NCBI RefSeq assembly: GCF_026184235.1
Contig: NZ_CP110806.1
Coordinates: 2,294,001 to 2,358,000 of the forward strand
Length of the DNA stretch: 64,000 nucleotides
Reading direction: 5' to 3'
Source of the DNA: Cellulomonas sp. S1-8
GTDB lineage: Bacteria > Actinomycetota > Actinomycetes > Actinomycetales > Cellulomonadaceae
The notes under the pieces were generated by a model. The model was not told the origin of the DNA. It searched no databases and saw nothing but the letters and a program-made list of their open reading frames with translations. This document shows, piece after piece, positions 49,899 to 58,445 of this stretch. The translations under genes and the position numbers were made by a program. Positions within the stretch are counted from its first letter, which is position 1. Each line of letters begins with the position of its first letter.

Positions 49899-51650
49899 TC
49901 AGGCGGGCCGGCCCAGGTCGAGGTCCCGGCCGGGGATCGCGTCCAGCAGGGTGCGCGTGTAGTCGGTGCGCGGCGTGTCGAAGACCTCGTCGACCGTGCC
50001 CTGCTCGACGATGCGACCAGCCTGCATGACGCACACCTCGTCGGCGATCTGCCGCACCACGGCCAGGTCGTGGCTGATGAACAGGTACGTCAGCCCGAGG
50101 CCGTCCTGCAGGTCGGCCAGGAGCCGCAGGACCTGCGCCTGGACGATGACGTCGAGCGCCGACACCGCCTCGTCGCAGACCACGAGCTCCGGCTCGAGCG
50201 CGAGCGCCCGCGCGATCGCGACGCGCTGGCGCTGACCACCGGAGAGCTCGGCCGGGTACCGACCCAGGAGCCCTGCGGGCAGCGCCACCTGGTCCAGGAG
50301 CTCGCGGACACGGGCGTGGCGCTGCGTGCGGTCGCCGAGCCCGTGCGCCCGCAACGGCTCCTCCACGGTCCGGTACACCGTGAACAGCGGGTCCAGCGAC
50401 GCGAACGGGTCCTGGAAGATCGGCTGCACGCGACGCCGGAACGCGACCTCACCGGCCCGGTCGTGCTGGGTGACGTCCTCACCGTCGAACCGGATGGTCC
50501 CCGACGTCGGACGCAGGAGGTCGAGCATCATGCGCGCGACGGTGGACTTGCCCGACCCGGACTCCCCCACGACGGCGAGCGTCCGGCCGCGTGGGACGAC
50601 GAAGCTGACGTCGTCGACCGCGGTGAAGACGCTCGACCGCCCGAGCAGCCCGCGACCCCGGATCGGGAAGACCTTCGTCACGTGGTCGACCTCGACCAGG
50701 GGCGCCGGCGTGCCACCGTCGACCTCCCGCGCCGGGGTCCGTGCGACGGCGGTCGCCGGTGCCAGGTCCTGGGGCGCCGGCTGCGCGACGTCGACGCCGT
50801 GCCGCGCGAGCTCGATGCGTCGCGACGCGAGCGACGGGGCCGCGGCGAGGAGACGGCGCGTGTACTCGTGCTGCGGGTCGGTGAGGATGGAGCGGGCGTC
50901 GCCCTGCTCGACGACCTCGCCGCGGTACATCACGACGACGCGGTCCGCGCGCTCGGCCGCGAGGCCGAGGTCGTGCGTGATGAGCAGCACGGCGACACCG
51001 AGCCGGTCCGTGAGGTCGGTCAGCCCGTCGAGGATGGTGCGCTGCACCGTCACGTCGAGGGCCGACGTCGGCTCGTCCGCGATGAGCAGGGCCGGACGCG
51101 CCGCGAGACCCACGGCGATGAGCGCGCGCTGCCGCATGCCGCCCGAGAACTCGTGCGGGTACTGCTGCGCCCGCCGCTGCGCGTCGGGCAGCCCGGCCTC
51201 GGCGAGCAGCTCGATCGTGCGTGCCCGTGCCGCACGTCCGCGCACGACGCCGTTGTCCACGAGCGTCTCGTCGACCTGCGTGCCCACCCGGCGCACGGGG
51301 TTGAGGTTCGACATGGGGTCCTGCGGGACCATCCCGATGCGGGAACCGCGCAACCGGTGCATCGCGGCGGGGCCGAGGGCCACGAGGTCGTCGCCGTCGA
51401 ACAGGATCTGGCCGGCGGTCACGGAGCCGTTCGCCGCGAGCAGGCCGATCACCGCGGCGGCCGTCGTCGACTTCCCGGAACCGGACTCCCCCACGACCGC
51501 CACCGTCTGGCCGGCGTGGACGTCGAACGAGACCCCGCGGACGGCCGTCGCGCGACCCGCCTCGGTGCGGAACGTCACCTCGAGGTCGCGGATCCTCAGC
51601 AGCGGCTCGGCCGTGGTCCCGTCGGCGGCGTCAGGTGCGCTCGTCATCAT
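49899..51650 (-). CDS. Dipeptide/oligopeptide ABC transporter, fused ATPases (DppD-DppF)
   Basis: 583 residues with two nucleotide-binding domains in one chain. First half (about 15-265): VGESGSGKSTTAAAVIG, FSGGMRQRALIA, LLIADEPTSALDV. Second half (about 310-560): VGESGSGKSTVARMM, LSGGQRQRVAIA, LVVCDEAVSALDV, each followed by the oligopeptide/dipeptide C-terminal extension (HEYTRRLLAAAPSL; DYTRTLLDAIPG). Two ATGs in a row (51650 and 51647); GAGGAG precedes them, and use of the first overlaps the permease stop. Last gene of the four-gene importer. Confidence 0.95.
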   Translation of the reverse strand: MMTSAPDAADGTTAEPLLRIRDLEVTFRTEAGRATAVRGVSFDVHAGQTVAVVGESGSGKSTTAAAVIGLLAANGSVTAGQILFDGDDLVALGPAAMHRLRGSRIGMVPQDPMSNLNPVRRVGTQVDETLVDNGVVRGRAARARTIELLAEAGLPDAQRRAQQYPHEFSGGMRQRALIAVGLAARPALLIADEPTSALDVTVQRTILDGLTDLTDRLGVAVLLITHDLGLAAERADRVVVMYRGEVVEQGDARSILTDPQHEYTRRLLAAAPSLASRRIELARHGVDVAQPAPQDLAPATAVARTPAREVDGGTPAPLVEVDHVTKVFPIRGRGLLGRSSVFTAVDDVSFVVPRGRTLAVVGESGSGKSTVARMMLDLLRPTSGTIRFDGEDVTQHDRAGEVAFRRRVQPIFQDPFASLDPLFTVYRTVEEPLRAHGLGDRTQRHARVRELLDQVALPAGLLGRYPAELSGGQRQRVAIARALALEPELVVCDEAVSALDVIVQAQVLRLLADLQDGLGLTYLFISHDLAVVRQIADEVCVMQAGRIVEQGTVDEVFDTPRTDYTRTLLDAIPGRDLDLGRPA

Positions 51651-52588
51651 CGTCTCCTCGATCGCGGGTCGAGCGCCTCGCGCAACGCCTCGCCGAACAG
51701 CGTGAACCCGAGCGCGGTGACCGAGATGCAGACGCCGGGCCACAGCGCCAGGCGCGGGGCGATCTCGAGCTCGTTCTGCGCGGCGACGAGCATGCGCCCC
51801 CACTCGGCGGTGGTCGGCGAGCCGCCACCCAGACCGAGGAAGGACAGCGCCGCGGCCTCGATGACGGCGGTCGCGAGCAGCAGCGTGGCCTGCACGATCA
51901 CGGGTGAGACGCTGTTGGGCAGGACGTGGCTCATGGTGACCGTGCGCCGCGAGAGGCCCAGCGAGCGCGCCGCCAGGACGTAGTCCTGACCCTTCTGGGC
52001 CAGCATCGACCCGCGCAGCAGCCGCGCGAACACCGGCACCTGGACGACGCCGATCGCGATGACCACCGCCGACGGCGACTGCCCCGCGACCGCGGCAATC
52101 GAGACCGCGAGCAGCAGGCTGGGCACCGCGAGCATGAGGTCGACCAGGCGCATCGCGGCCGAGTCGACCCAACCGCCGAAGGCACCGGCCAGGAGGCCCA
52201 GGACCATGCCGCCTGCGAGCCCCAGCAGCGTCGAGAGCACGCCGATCAGCAGGGACGCGCGCGCACCCCAGATGAGCTGCGACAGCAGGTCGGCGCCGTA
52301 GCGGTCGAGCCCCAACGGGTGCTCGGGCGACGGCCCGGGGATGTACGTGGGGCGCACCTCGGCGCGGCCCGGCAGCTCGCCGGGTCCGTACGGGGCGAGA
52401 AGGGGGGCCAGGACGGCGACCAGCACGAACGCCACGACGATGACGACGCCGAGGATCGCGGCGGGGTTGCGCACGAGCCTGCGCGCCGCGACCCGCCACA
52501 GGGACTCGCCGGCGCGTCGGTCACGCGCCAGCGCGCCGCCCGCGTCGACGGGGTCCTGCGGGACCTCGTACACCTCGGGTGCGCTCAT
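51647..52588 (-). CDS. Dipeptide/oligopeptide ABC transporter permease (DppC-like)
   Basis: 313 residues, six membrane helices. An N-terminal OppC_N region (VAARRLVRNPAAILGVVIVVAFVLVAVLAPLLAPYGP) is followed by GLDRYGADLLSQLIWGARASLLIG and the EAA-like loop DYVLAARSLGLSRRTVTMSHVLPNSVSPVIVQ that contacts the ATPase. ATG at 52586-52588 overlaps the upstream permease stop. Confidence 0.95.
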   Translation of the reverse strand: MSAPEVYEVPQDPVDAGGALARDRRAGESLWRVAARRLVRNPAAILGVVIVVAFVLVAVLAPLLAPYGPGELPGRAEVRPTYIPGPSPEHPLGLDRYGADLLSQLIWGARASLLIGVLSTLLGLAGGMVLGLLAGAFGGWVDSAAMRLVDLMLAVPSLLLAVSIAAVAGQSPSAVVIAIGVVQVPVFARLLRGSMLAQKGQDYVLAARSLGLSRRTVTMSHVLPNSVSPVIVQATLLLATAVIEAAALSFLGLGGGSPTTAEWGRMLVAAQNELEIAPRLALWPGVCISVTALGFTLFGEALREALDPRSRRR

Positions 52589-53589
52589 CGCGTCCTCATC
52601 CTCGGGTCGATCAGGCCGTACGACACGTCCACCATCAGGTTCACCAGCGCATAGACCACCGCGATGAGCAGGATGAAGCCCTGCAGCACCGCGTAGTCGA
52701 GGTTGAACACCGCGTCGGCGAGGAACTTGCCCACGCCCGGGAAGGCGAAGACCGTCTCGGTGAGCACGGCCCCGGACAGCAGCAGGCCCACCTGGAGCCC
52801 GATCGTCGTCGCGACGGGCAGCATCGCGTTGTGCAGGATCACGCGGCTGCGCACGTGCGTCGCGGACAGACCCTTGGCCCGGGCCGTGCGCACGTAGTCG
52901 GCGTGCTGCACGTCGATCACCGACGCGCGCGTGATCCGCGCGATGATCGCCAGCGGGATGGTCCCGAGGGCGAGGGCCGGCAGCACGAGGTGGACGAACG
53001 CGTCCCAGGCCGCGTCCCACTCGCGCGTCAGGATGCCGTCGAGCACGTAGAAGCCCGTCGGGTGGGTCGCGACCATCGCCGGGTCCTGGCGCCCGGACGA
53101 CGGGAACCAGTCGAGCTGCACGGCGAACAGCCACTTGAGCAGGAAAGCAAGGAAGAACACCGGGATCGTCACGCCGAGCAGCGACGTCACGACCGCGGCG
53201 TGGTCGATCAGCTTCCCCTGCCGCCGGGCGGCGAGGTATCCGAGCGGGACCCCGACGCCGACCGCGACGAGCAGCGCGACCAGCGACAGCTCGATGGTGG
53301 CAGGGAACCGCGCGAGGAACTCGTCGAGCACGGGCCTGCCCGTACGGGTCGAGACACCGAAGTTGCCCTGCACCAGCTGGCCGAGCCACGTGACGTACTG
53401 CTCGACCAGCGGCCGGTCGAAGCCGTAGAGCTCGTTGATGCGCGAGACCGCCTCGGGGGTCGCGCGCTCCCCCAGGAGAGCCGTTGCCGGCCCTCCCGGG
53501 AGAGCACGCACCCACAGGAACAGCAGCACCGACAACCCGAGCAGCGTCGGGACGAGCAGCGCGAGGCGCCGCAGGATCAGTCGGGTCAT
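52585..53589 (-). CDS. Dipeptide/oligopeptide ABC transporter permease (DppB-like)
   Basis: 334 residues, six helices. N-terminal ILRRLALLVPTLLGLSVLLFLWVRALPGGPA is the DppB/OppB signature; EAA-like loop DYVRTARAKGLSATHVRSRVILHNAMLPVATTIG; C-terminal VNLMVDVSYGLIDPRMR. ATG at 53587-53589. 16 bases from the binding-protein gene, same operon. Confidence 0.95.
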   Translation of the reverse strand: MTRLILRRLALLVPTLLGLSVLLFLWVRALPGGPATALLGERATPEAVSRINELYGFDRPLVEQYVTWLGQLVQGNFGVSTRTGRPVLDEFLARFPATIELSLVALLVAVGVGVPLGYLAARRQGKLIDHAAVVTSLLGVTIPVFFLAFLLKWLFAVQLDWFPSSGRQDPAMVATHPTGFYVLDGILTREWDAAWDAFVHLVLPALALGTIPLAIIARITRASVIDVQHADYVRTARAKGLSATHVRSRVILHNAMLPVATTIGLQVGLLLSGAVLTETVFAFPGVGKFLADAVFNLDYAVLQGFILLIAVVYALVNLMVDVSYGLIDPRMRTR

Positions 53590-53605
53590 CGGGTCGAGCA
53601 GCTCC

Positions 53606-55279
53606 TCAGTCGCCGAGCGTGATCACGTTGTAGACCTCGTCCTGGACCGGCGAGGCCGGGTAGCCCTGGACGTCGTCCTTGAACGCGAGCGACGGCACGG
53701 GGTGCGCGAGCGGGACCCCGGGCAGGAACTCGAGGATCGCCGCGTTCGCCTCCTCGTACGCCGCGGTCTGCTCGTCGACGTCGGCGACGTACCGCGCGTC
53801 GTTGATCGCCGCGAACAGCTCGGGGTTGTCGAAGCCCCACTCGTTCGAGGCGCCGCCGAAGAAGACGCCGATGAAGTTGTAGGTGTCGTTGTAGTCACCG
53901 GTCCACCCCAGCAGGTGCAGCCCGTGCTCGGTACCGCCCTGGATCTTGTCGAGGTACTCCGGGTTCCACGGGTCCGGCACCGGGTTCACCGTGATCCCGA
54001 CGGCCTCCAGGTCCGCCTCGATCGCCGTGAACACCTGCTCGGGCGTCGGCATGTAGGGCCGCGAGACGTTCGTCGGGTAGTTGAAGTCGATCGTCAGGTC
54101 CGACTTCCCGGCCTCGGCGAGCAGCGTCCGCGCCCGGTCGGGGTCGTAGTCGTAGGTCTCGACGTCGGCGTTCCACCCCGCGACGGCCGGCGGCACGAAG
54201 TTCGTCGCGACCTCGGTGCCCTCGGGCAGCGTCTGCGCGACGAGCGCCTCCTTGTTGATCGCGTGCGCGATGGCCTGCCGCACCTTGGGCTCGGCCAGGT
54301 CGGGGTTGGCCTGGTTCATGCCGAGGTACAGCACGTTGAACGGGTCGCGGTTGACGATCTGGAAGCCGGCCTCCTCGAGGGCGACGACGTCGGCGGGGCC
54401 GACCAGGTCGTAGCCGTCGATGTCGCCGGCCTGCAGGGCCTGCCGACGCGCGGTCGCGTCCGAGATGATCGGGAAGACGATGCGCCGGACCTGTCCCTGC
54501 TCGCCCCAGTACTCGTCGTACGCGCTGAGGACGACCTCCTCGCCCGGGCTCCAGGACTCGAACGTGAACGGCCCGGTCCCCGTCGGGTGGCCGGTGGCGT
54601 ACTCGGGCAGCACGGGCGCCTCGCCGTCGCCGGTCACGCCGTCAGCGTCGTACTCCTCCAGCGCCGTCGGCGACTGCATCGAGAACGAGGGCAGGGACAG
54701 CGCGGAGATCAGCTCGGGCAGCGGGCTCTGGAGGTTGACGACGGCGGTCGACGCGTCGACGGCCTCGCAGGACTCGTACTTGCCGGTGCCGTCGAGGGTC
54801 TCGACGTCGCTGCTCGCGAACCCGCCGTTGACCTTCTGCCAGTAGTACGACAGCGACTCCGACTGCAGGACGCCGGTGAAGTTGTTCCACCGCTCGAAGT
54901 TGAAGCACACCGCCTCGGCGTCGAAGGGCGTGCCGTCGTGGAAGGTCACGTCCTCCTTCAGGGCGAACGTGTACTCCAGGCCGTCGTCGCTCACCTCCCA
55001 CGACTCGGCGAGGAGCGGGGCCGGGTCGGCCGTGCCGGGCTCGACCCCGACGAGCCCCTCGAAGATCTGGCGTGCCACGCGGAACGACTCGCCGTCGCTC
55101 GCGAAGGCGGGGTCGAGCGACGCGGGGTCGGCCGACGCGGCGAAGATGAACGTGTCGCGTCCTGCGGAGGTCGCGCCGTCGTCGGCGCCGCCCTCCGGGT
55201 CGCGGTCGCTCGCGGCGCACGCGGTGAGGGCGAGCCCCACCACGAGCCCGCCTGCGACGATCTGCCACCTGTTCCTCAC
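53606..55279 (-). CDS. Oligopeptide ABC transporter substrate-binding lipoprotein (SBP family 5)
   Basis: 557 residues. Signal peptide VRNRWQIVAGGLVVGLALTACAAS with lipobox LTAC, Asp/Gly-rich linker, then the family 5 fold: SLDPAFASDGESFRVARQIFEGLVG, YTFALKEDVTFHDGTPFDAEAVCFNFERW, VKIVNRDPFNVLYLGMN-like region and DPDRARTLLAEAGK. I prefer GTG 55277-55279, which has GAGAGG eight bases upstream, over GTG 55288. First gene of binding protein-permease-permease-ATPase. Ligand class (di- or oligopeptide, or another small molecule) is not decided by sequence. Confidence 0.93.
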   Translation of the reverse strand: MRNRWQIVAGGLVVGLALTACAASDRDPEGGADDGATSAGRDTFIFAASADPASLDPAFASDGESFRVARQIFEGLVGVEPGTADPAPLLAESWEVSDDGLEYTFALKEDVTFHDGTPFDAEAVCFNFERWNNFTGVLQSESLSYYWQKVNGGFASSDVETLDGTGKYESCEAVDASTAVVNLQSPLPELISALSLPSFSMQSPTALEEYDADGVTGDGEAPVLPEYATGHPTGTGPFTFESWSPGEEVVLSAYDEYWGEQGQVRRIVFPIISDATARRQALQAGDIDGYDLVGPADVVALEEAGFQIVNRDPFNVLYLGMNQANPDLAEPKVRQAIAHAINKEALVAQTLPEGTEVATNFVPPAVAGWNADVETYDYDPDRARTLLAEAGKSDLTIDFNYPTNVSRPYMPTPEQVFTAIEADLEAVGITVNPVPDPWNPEYLDKIQGGTEHGLHLLGWTGDYNDTYNFIGVFFGGASNEWGFDNPELFAAINDARYVADVDEQTAAYEEANAAILEFLPGVPLAHPVPSLAFKDDVQGYPASPVQDEVYNVITLGD

Positions 55280-55403
55280 TGCAGCCACCTCTCGTCAGGG
55301 CGCGGTCGTGCACCGCGCCGCGCGGGCCTGGCCGACCCTAGGTCGGGTGTGTCACGCGGATGTTACGCACCGGTACGGATTCGGCATCGGACACACTGGC
55401 AGC

Positions 55404-56231
55404 ATGTCGGACGAACTGCCGGACGGCGCGCTGGCCGCTGCGGGGTACCGCGACGTGCCCGACGACCAGGGCGGACGCGCGGCCCGTGGCTGGTGGGACG
55501 CCAACGCGCGGGACTACCTCGACGAGCACGGCGCCTTCCTCGGCCCCGCCGACCTGCTGTGGTGCCCCGAGGGCCTGCGCGAGTCGCAGGCCCGCCTGCT
55601 CGGCGACGTGCGCGGCGCGCGGGTCCTGGAGCTGGGCGCCGGGGCGGCGCAGGGCACCCGGTGGTTGCGCACGGCGGCCGGTGCCGACGCGGTCGCGACC
55701 GACGTCTCGGCCGGCATGCTCGCCGCGGCCGCGCGCCTCGACGCGGCGACCGGCAGCCGCACACCGCTCGTGCAGGCCGACGCCCGTGCACTGCCCTTCG
55801 CGGACGCGTCCTTCGACGTCGCCTTCACGGCCTTCGGGGCGTTGCCCTTCGTGCCGGACCCGGCGCGCGTGCACGAGGAGGTCCGCCGCGTCCTGCGGCC
55901 CGGCGGCCGGTGGGTGTTCTCCGTGACCCACCCGGTGCGGTGGGCGTTCCCCGACGACCCCGGCGTCGGCGGCCTGACCGCGACCCGCTCGTACTTCGAC
56001 CGGCGCCCGTACGTGGAGTCCGCGGCCGACGGGCGCGTGCTCTACGCGGAGTACCACCGCACGATCGCCGACCACGTCGCCGACGTCGTGGGCGCCGGGC
56101 TCGTGCTCGACGGGCTCGTCGAGCCGGAGTGGCCCGCCGGGCACGAGCGGGTGTGGGGAGGATGGGGGCCGGTGCGCGGCGCCCGGTTGCCCGGGACTCT
56201 CATCGTGCGCACGCACCGACCCCCGTCCTGA
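55404..56231 (+). CDS. Class I SAM-dependent methyltransferase
   Basis: 275 residues. SAM-binding motif I VLELGAGAAQGTRWLR, motif post-I ATDVSAGMLAAAARL, VQADARALPFADASFDVAFTAFGALPFV (motif II) and the UbiE-like VHEEVRRVLRPGGRWVFSVTHPV. N-terminal AARGWWDANARDYLDEHG is typical of actinobacterial small-molecule methyltransferases of unknown substrate. ATG at 55404; divergent from the peptide importer, and one base from the convergent symporter gene. Confidence 0.9.
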   Translation: MSDELPDGALAAAGYRDVPDDQGGRAARGWWDANARDYLDEHGAFLGPADLLWCPEGLRESQARLLGDVRGARVLELGAGAAQGTRWLRTAAGADAVATDVSAGMLAAAARLDAATGSRTPLVQADARALPFADASFDVAFTAFGALPFVPDPARVHEEVRRVLRPGGRWVFSVTHPVRWAFPDDPGVGGLTATRSYFDRRPYVESAADGRVLYAEYHRTIADHVADVVGAGLVLDGLVEPEWPAGHERVWGGWGPVRGARLPGTLIVRTHRPPS

Positions 56232-56232
56232 C

Positions 56233-57894
56233 TCAGTGCGCCGTGGCCTTCTCGGCCCCGGCGCCCGTGAGGGAACGCACCTCCATCTCGGCGAACTTCT
56301 CCGGGTGCGGAGGCTCCTTCGACAGCAGCGTCCCGATGATCCCGAGCAGGAACGCGAGCGGGATCGAGATGATCCCCGGGTTCTCCAGCGGGAAGACCGA
56401 GAAGTCCACCGAGGTGTCGCGGATCATCGACAGGCTGTCGCCGGTCACCGGGTCGACCTTGCCGGAGACCACGGGCGAGAGCGCGATGAGCACGACGCAC
56501 GAGATGAGCCCGCCGTACATGCTCCACAGCGCCCCGGACGTGTTGAACCGCTTCCAGAACAGCGAGTAGATGATCGTCGGCAGGTTCGCCGACGCCGCCA
56601 CCGCGAACGCGAGGGCCACGAGGAACGCCACGTTCTGCCCGTTGGCGAAGATGCCGCCCACGATCGCGAGCGCACCGATCACGAGGACCGTGATGCGCGC
56701 GACGCGCACCTCGCCGTCGGGCGCGACCTCGCCGTGCTTGATCACGTTCGCGTAGATGTCGTGCGCGAAGGAGGCCGCAGCCGTGATCGTCAGACCGGCG
56801 ACCACCGCCAGGATCGTCGCGAACGCGACGGCCGAGATGATCCCGAGCAGGAACACCCCACCGAGCTCGTAGGCGAGCAGCGGAGCCGCCGAGTTGGCCT
56901 TGCCAGGTGCCGCCATGATCGTCTCGGGTCCCACCAGCGCACCGGCGCCGTACCCCAGCACGAGGGTGAACAGGTAGAAGATCCCGATCAGCCAGATCGC
57001 CCACACCACCGACCGCCGCGCCTCCTTGGCGGACGGGACGGTGTAGAACCGCATGAGGACGTGGGGCAGGCCCGCGGTCCCCAGGACGAGCGCCAGCGCG
57101 AGCGACAGGAAGTTCAGCTGCGTGAGCGCCGACGCGCCGTACTGCGCGCCCGGCTCGATCACCCTCTCCCCGTTCTCACCCGCGCTGTCGATCGCGCCCT
57201 GCAGCAGCGCCGACAGGTCGAACCCGAACTTGGCCAGCACCCAGACCGTCATGACGCCCGCACCGACGATGAGCAGGATCGCCTTGATGATCTGCACCCA
57301 GGTGGTGCCCTTCATGCCCCCGACCAGGACGTAGACGATCATCAGCGCGCCCACGACCGCGATGACGACGGCCTGGCCCGCGAGGTTGTCGATGCCGAGG
57401 AGCAGGGCGACCAGGCCGCCGGCTCCGGCCATCTGCGCCAGCAGGTAGAAGAAGACGACCGCGAGCGTCGAGATCGCGGCCGCCATGCGGACCGGACGCT
57501 GCTTGAGCCGGAAGGACAGCACGTCGGCCATCGTGAAGCGGCCCGTGTTGCGCAGCAGCTCGGCGACGAGCAGCAGCGCGACCAGCCAGGCCACCAGGAA
57601 CCCGATCGAGTACAGGAAGCCGTCGTAGCCGTAGATCGCGATCGCACCGCAGATGCCGAGGAACGACGCTGCCGACAGGTAGTCGCCGGCGATGGCGGTG
57701 CCGTTCTGCGGCCCGGTGAACGACCGGCCGGCCGCGTAGTAGTCCGCCGCGCTCTTGTTGTTGCGGGACGCGCGGAACACGATGATCAGCGTCACCAGGA
57801 CGAAGGCGCCGAAGATCGCGATGTTGACGACGGGCTCGCCGATCTGCCCGCTCGGGGCGGCGGCGGCGAGCACGGGGGCGTCGAACCGGGTCAT
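56233..57894 (-). CDS. actP: Sodium:solute symporter, acetate permease (ActP)-like
   Basis: 553 residues, about 13 membrane helices of the SSSF family. Motifs: the N-terminal SAADYYAAGRSFTGPQNGTAIAGDYLSAASFLGICGAIAIYGYDGFLYSIGFLVAWL, DVLSFRLKQRPVRMAAA, GGMKGTTWVQIIKAILL and TAGLPHVLMRFYTVPSAKEARRSVVWA, which are ActP/MctC-like. Probably takes up acetate, pyruvate or propionate with sodium. ATG at 57892-57894 overlaps the DUF485 stop, and DUF485-ActP pairs are typical. Confidence 0.93.
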   Translation of the reverse strand: MTRFDAPVLAAAAPSGQIGEPVVNIAIFGAFVLVTLIIVFRASRNNKSAADYYAAGRSFTGPQNGTAIAGDYLSAASFLGICGAIAIYGYDGFLYSIGFLVAWLVALLLVAELLRNTGRFTMADVLSFRLKQRPVRMAAAISTLAVVFFYLLAQMAGAGGLVALLLGIDNLAGQAVVIAVVGALMIVYVLVGGMKGTTWVQIIKAILLIVGAGVMTVWVLAKFGFDLSALLQGAIDSAGENGERVIEPGAQYGASALTQLNFLSLALALVLGTAGLPHVLMRFYTVPSAKEARRSVVWAIWLIGIFYLFTLVLGYGAGALVGPETIMAAPGKANSAAPLLAYELGGVFLLGIISAVAFATILAVVAGLTITAAASFAHDIYANVIKHGEVAPDGEVRVARITVLVIGALAIVGGIFANGQNVAFLVALAFAVAASANLPTIIYSLFWKRFNTSGALWSMYGGLISCVVLIALSPVVSGKVDPVTGDSLSMIRDTSVDFSVFPLENPGIISIPLAFLLGIIGTLLSKEPPHPEKFAEMEVRSLTGAGAEKATAH

Positions 57895-58262
57895 GCGTGG
57901 CTCCCCTCACCGGCACGAGCGGCGGGGCCGTCGTCCGTCAGCGCTCCGGACTCGATCTGCACGCGCAGCTCCTCGGCCACGGCGTCCTGCTTCTGGTTCG
58001 CCCACCGCGCGTACGTCATGGTGATGACGAACGTCGAGACGAACTGCCCGAGGCCGAACAGCAGGCCGACCGTGATGTTGCCGCTGACCCGGGTGCTCAT
58101 GAACTCGTGCGCGTAGTTGGCGAGCAGGACGTACAGGAAGTACCACGCGAGGAAGAGGGCGGTCATCGGGAACACGAAGTTGCGGAACCTGCGGCGCAGG
58201 TCCTGGAACTCGGGTGAGCGTTGGACGCGCTGGTAGTCGGTCTCATGATGTGTCTGGGACAC
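57891..58262 (-). CDS. DUF485 membrane protein (ActP partner)
   Basis: 123 residues with two membrane helices (FVFPMTALFLAWYFLYVLLANYAHEFM and ITVGLLFGLGQFVSTFVITMTYARWAN). It is the YjcH-like small protein encoded with acetate permeases. GTG 58260-58262 chosen because GGAGG lies five bases upstream; the start codon is inside a seven-base-arm hairpin (58248-58264). Confidence 0.9.
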   Translation of the reverse strand: MSQTHHETDYQRVQRSPEFQDLRRRFRNFVFPMTALFLAWYFLYVLLANYAHEFMSTRVSGNITVGLLFGLGQFVSTFVITMTYARWANQKQDAVAEELRVQIESGALTDDGPAARAGEGSHA

Positions 58263-58264
58263 AT
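58248..58264 (-). repeat. Inverted repeat covering the DUF485 start codon
   Basis: ATGTGTC, CCA, GACACAT in message sense: seven perfect pairs with a three-base loop. The GTG start lies in the first arm, the ribosome site just outside. Could slow initiation or be a protein site. Confidence 0.6.
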
Positions 58265-58445
58265 GCACCTCCGCTGGTCCGGGCGGCCCCGTCGCCGCCA
58301 AGGGGCAACTGTGGCCTACATCACCCCCACATTTCCACCCATCGCACCGCGAACTTCGCGCGAGGTCTCGCGGTGCTCGACGGTCGTCACACGATCCGGT
58401 GACACGCCGGGCGCGGTGGGTCCCGATGGCGTACGGTGCGCCGGC

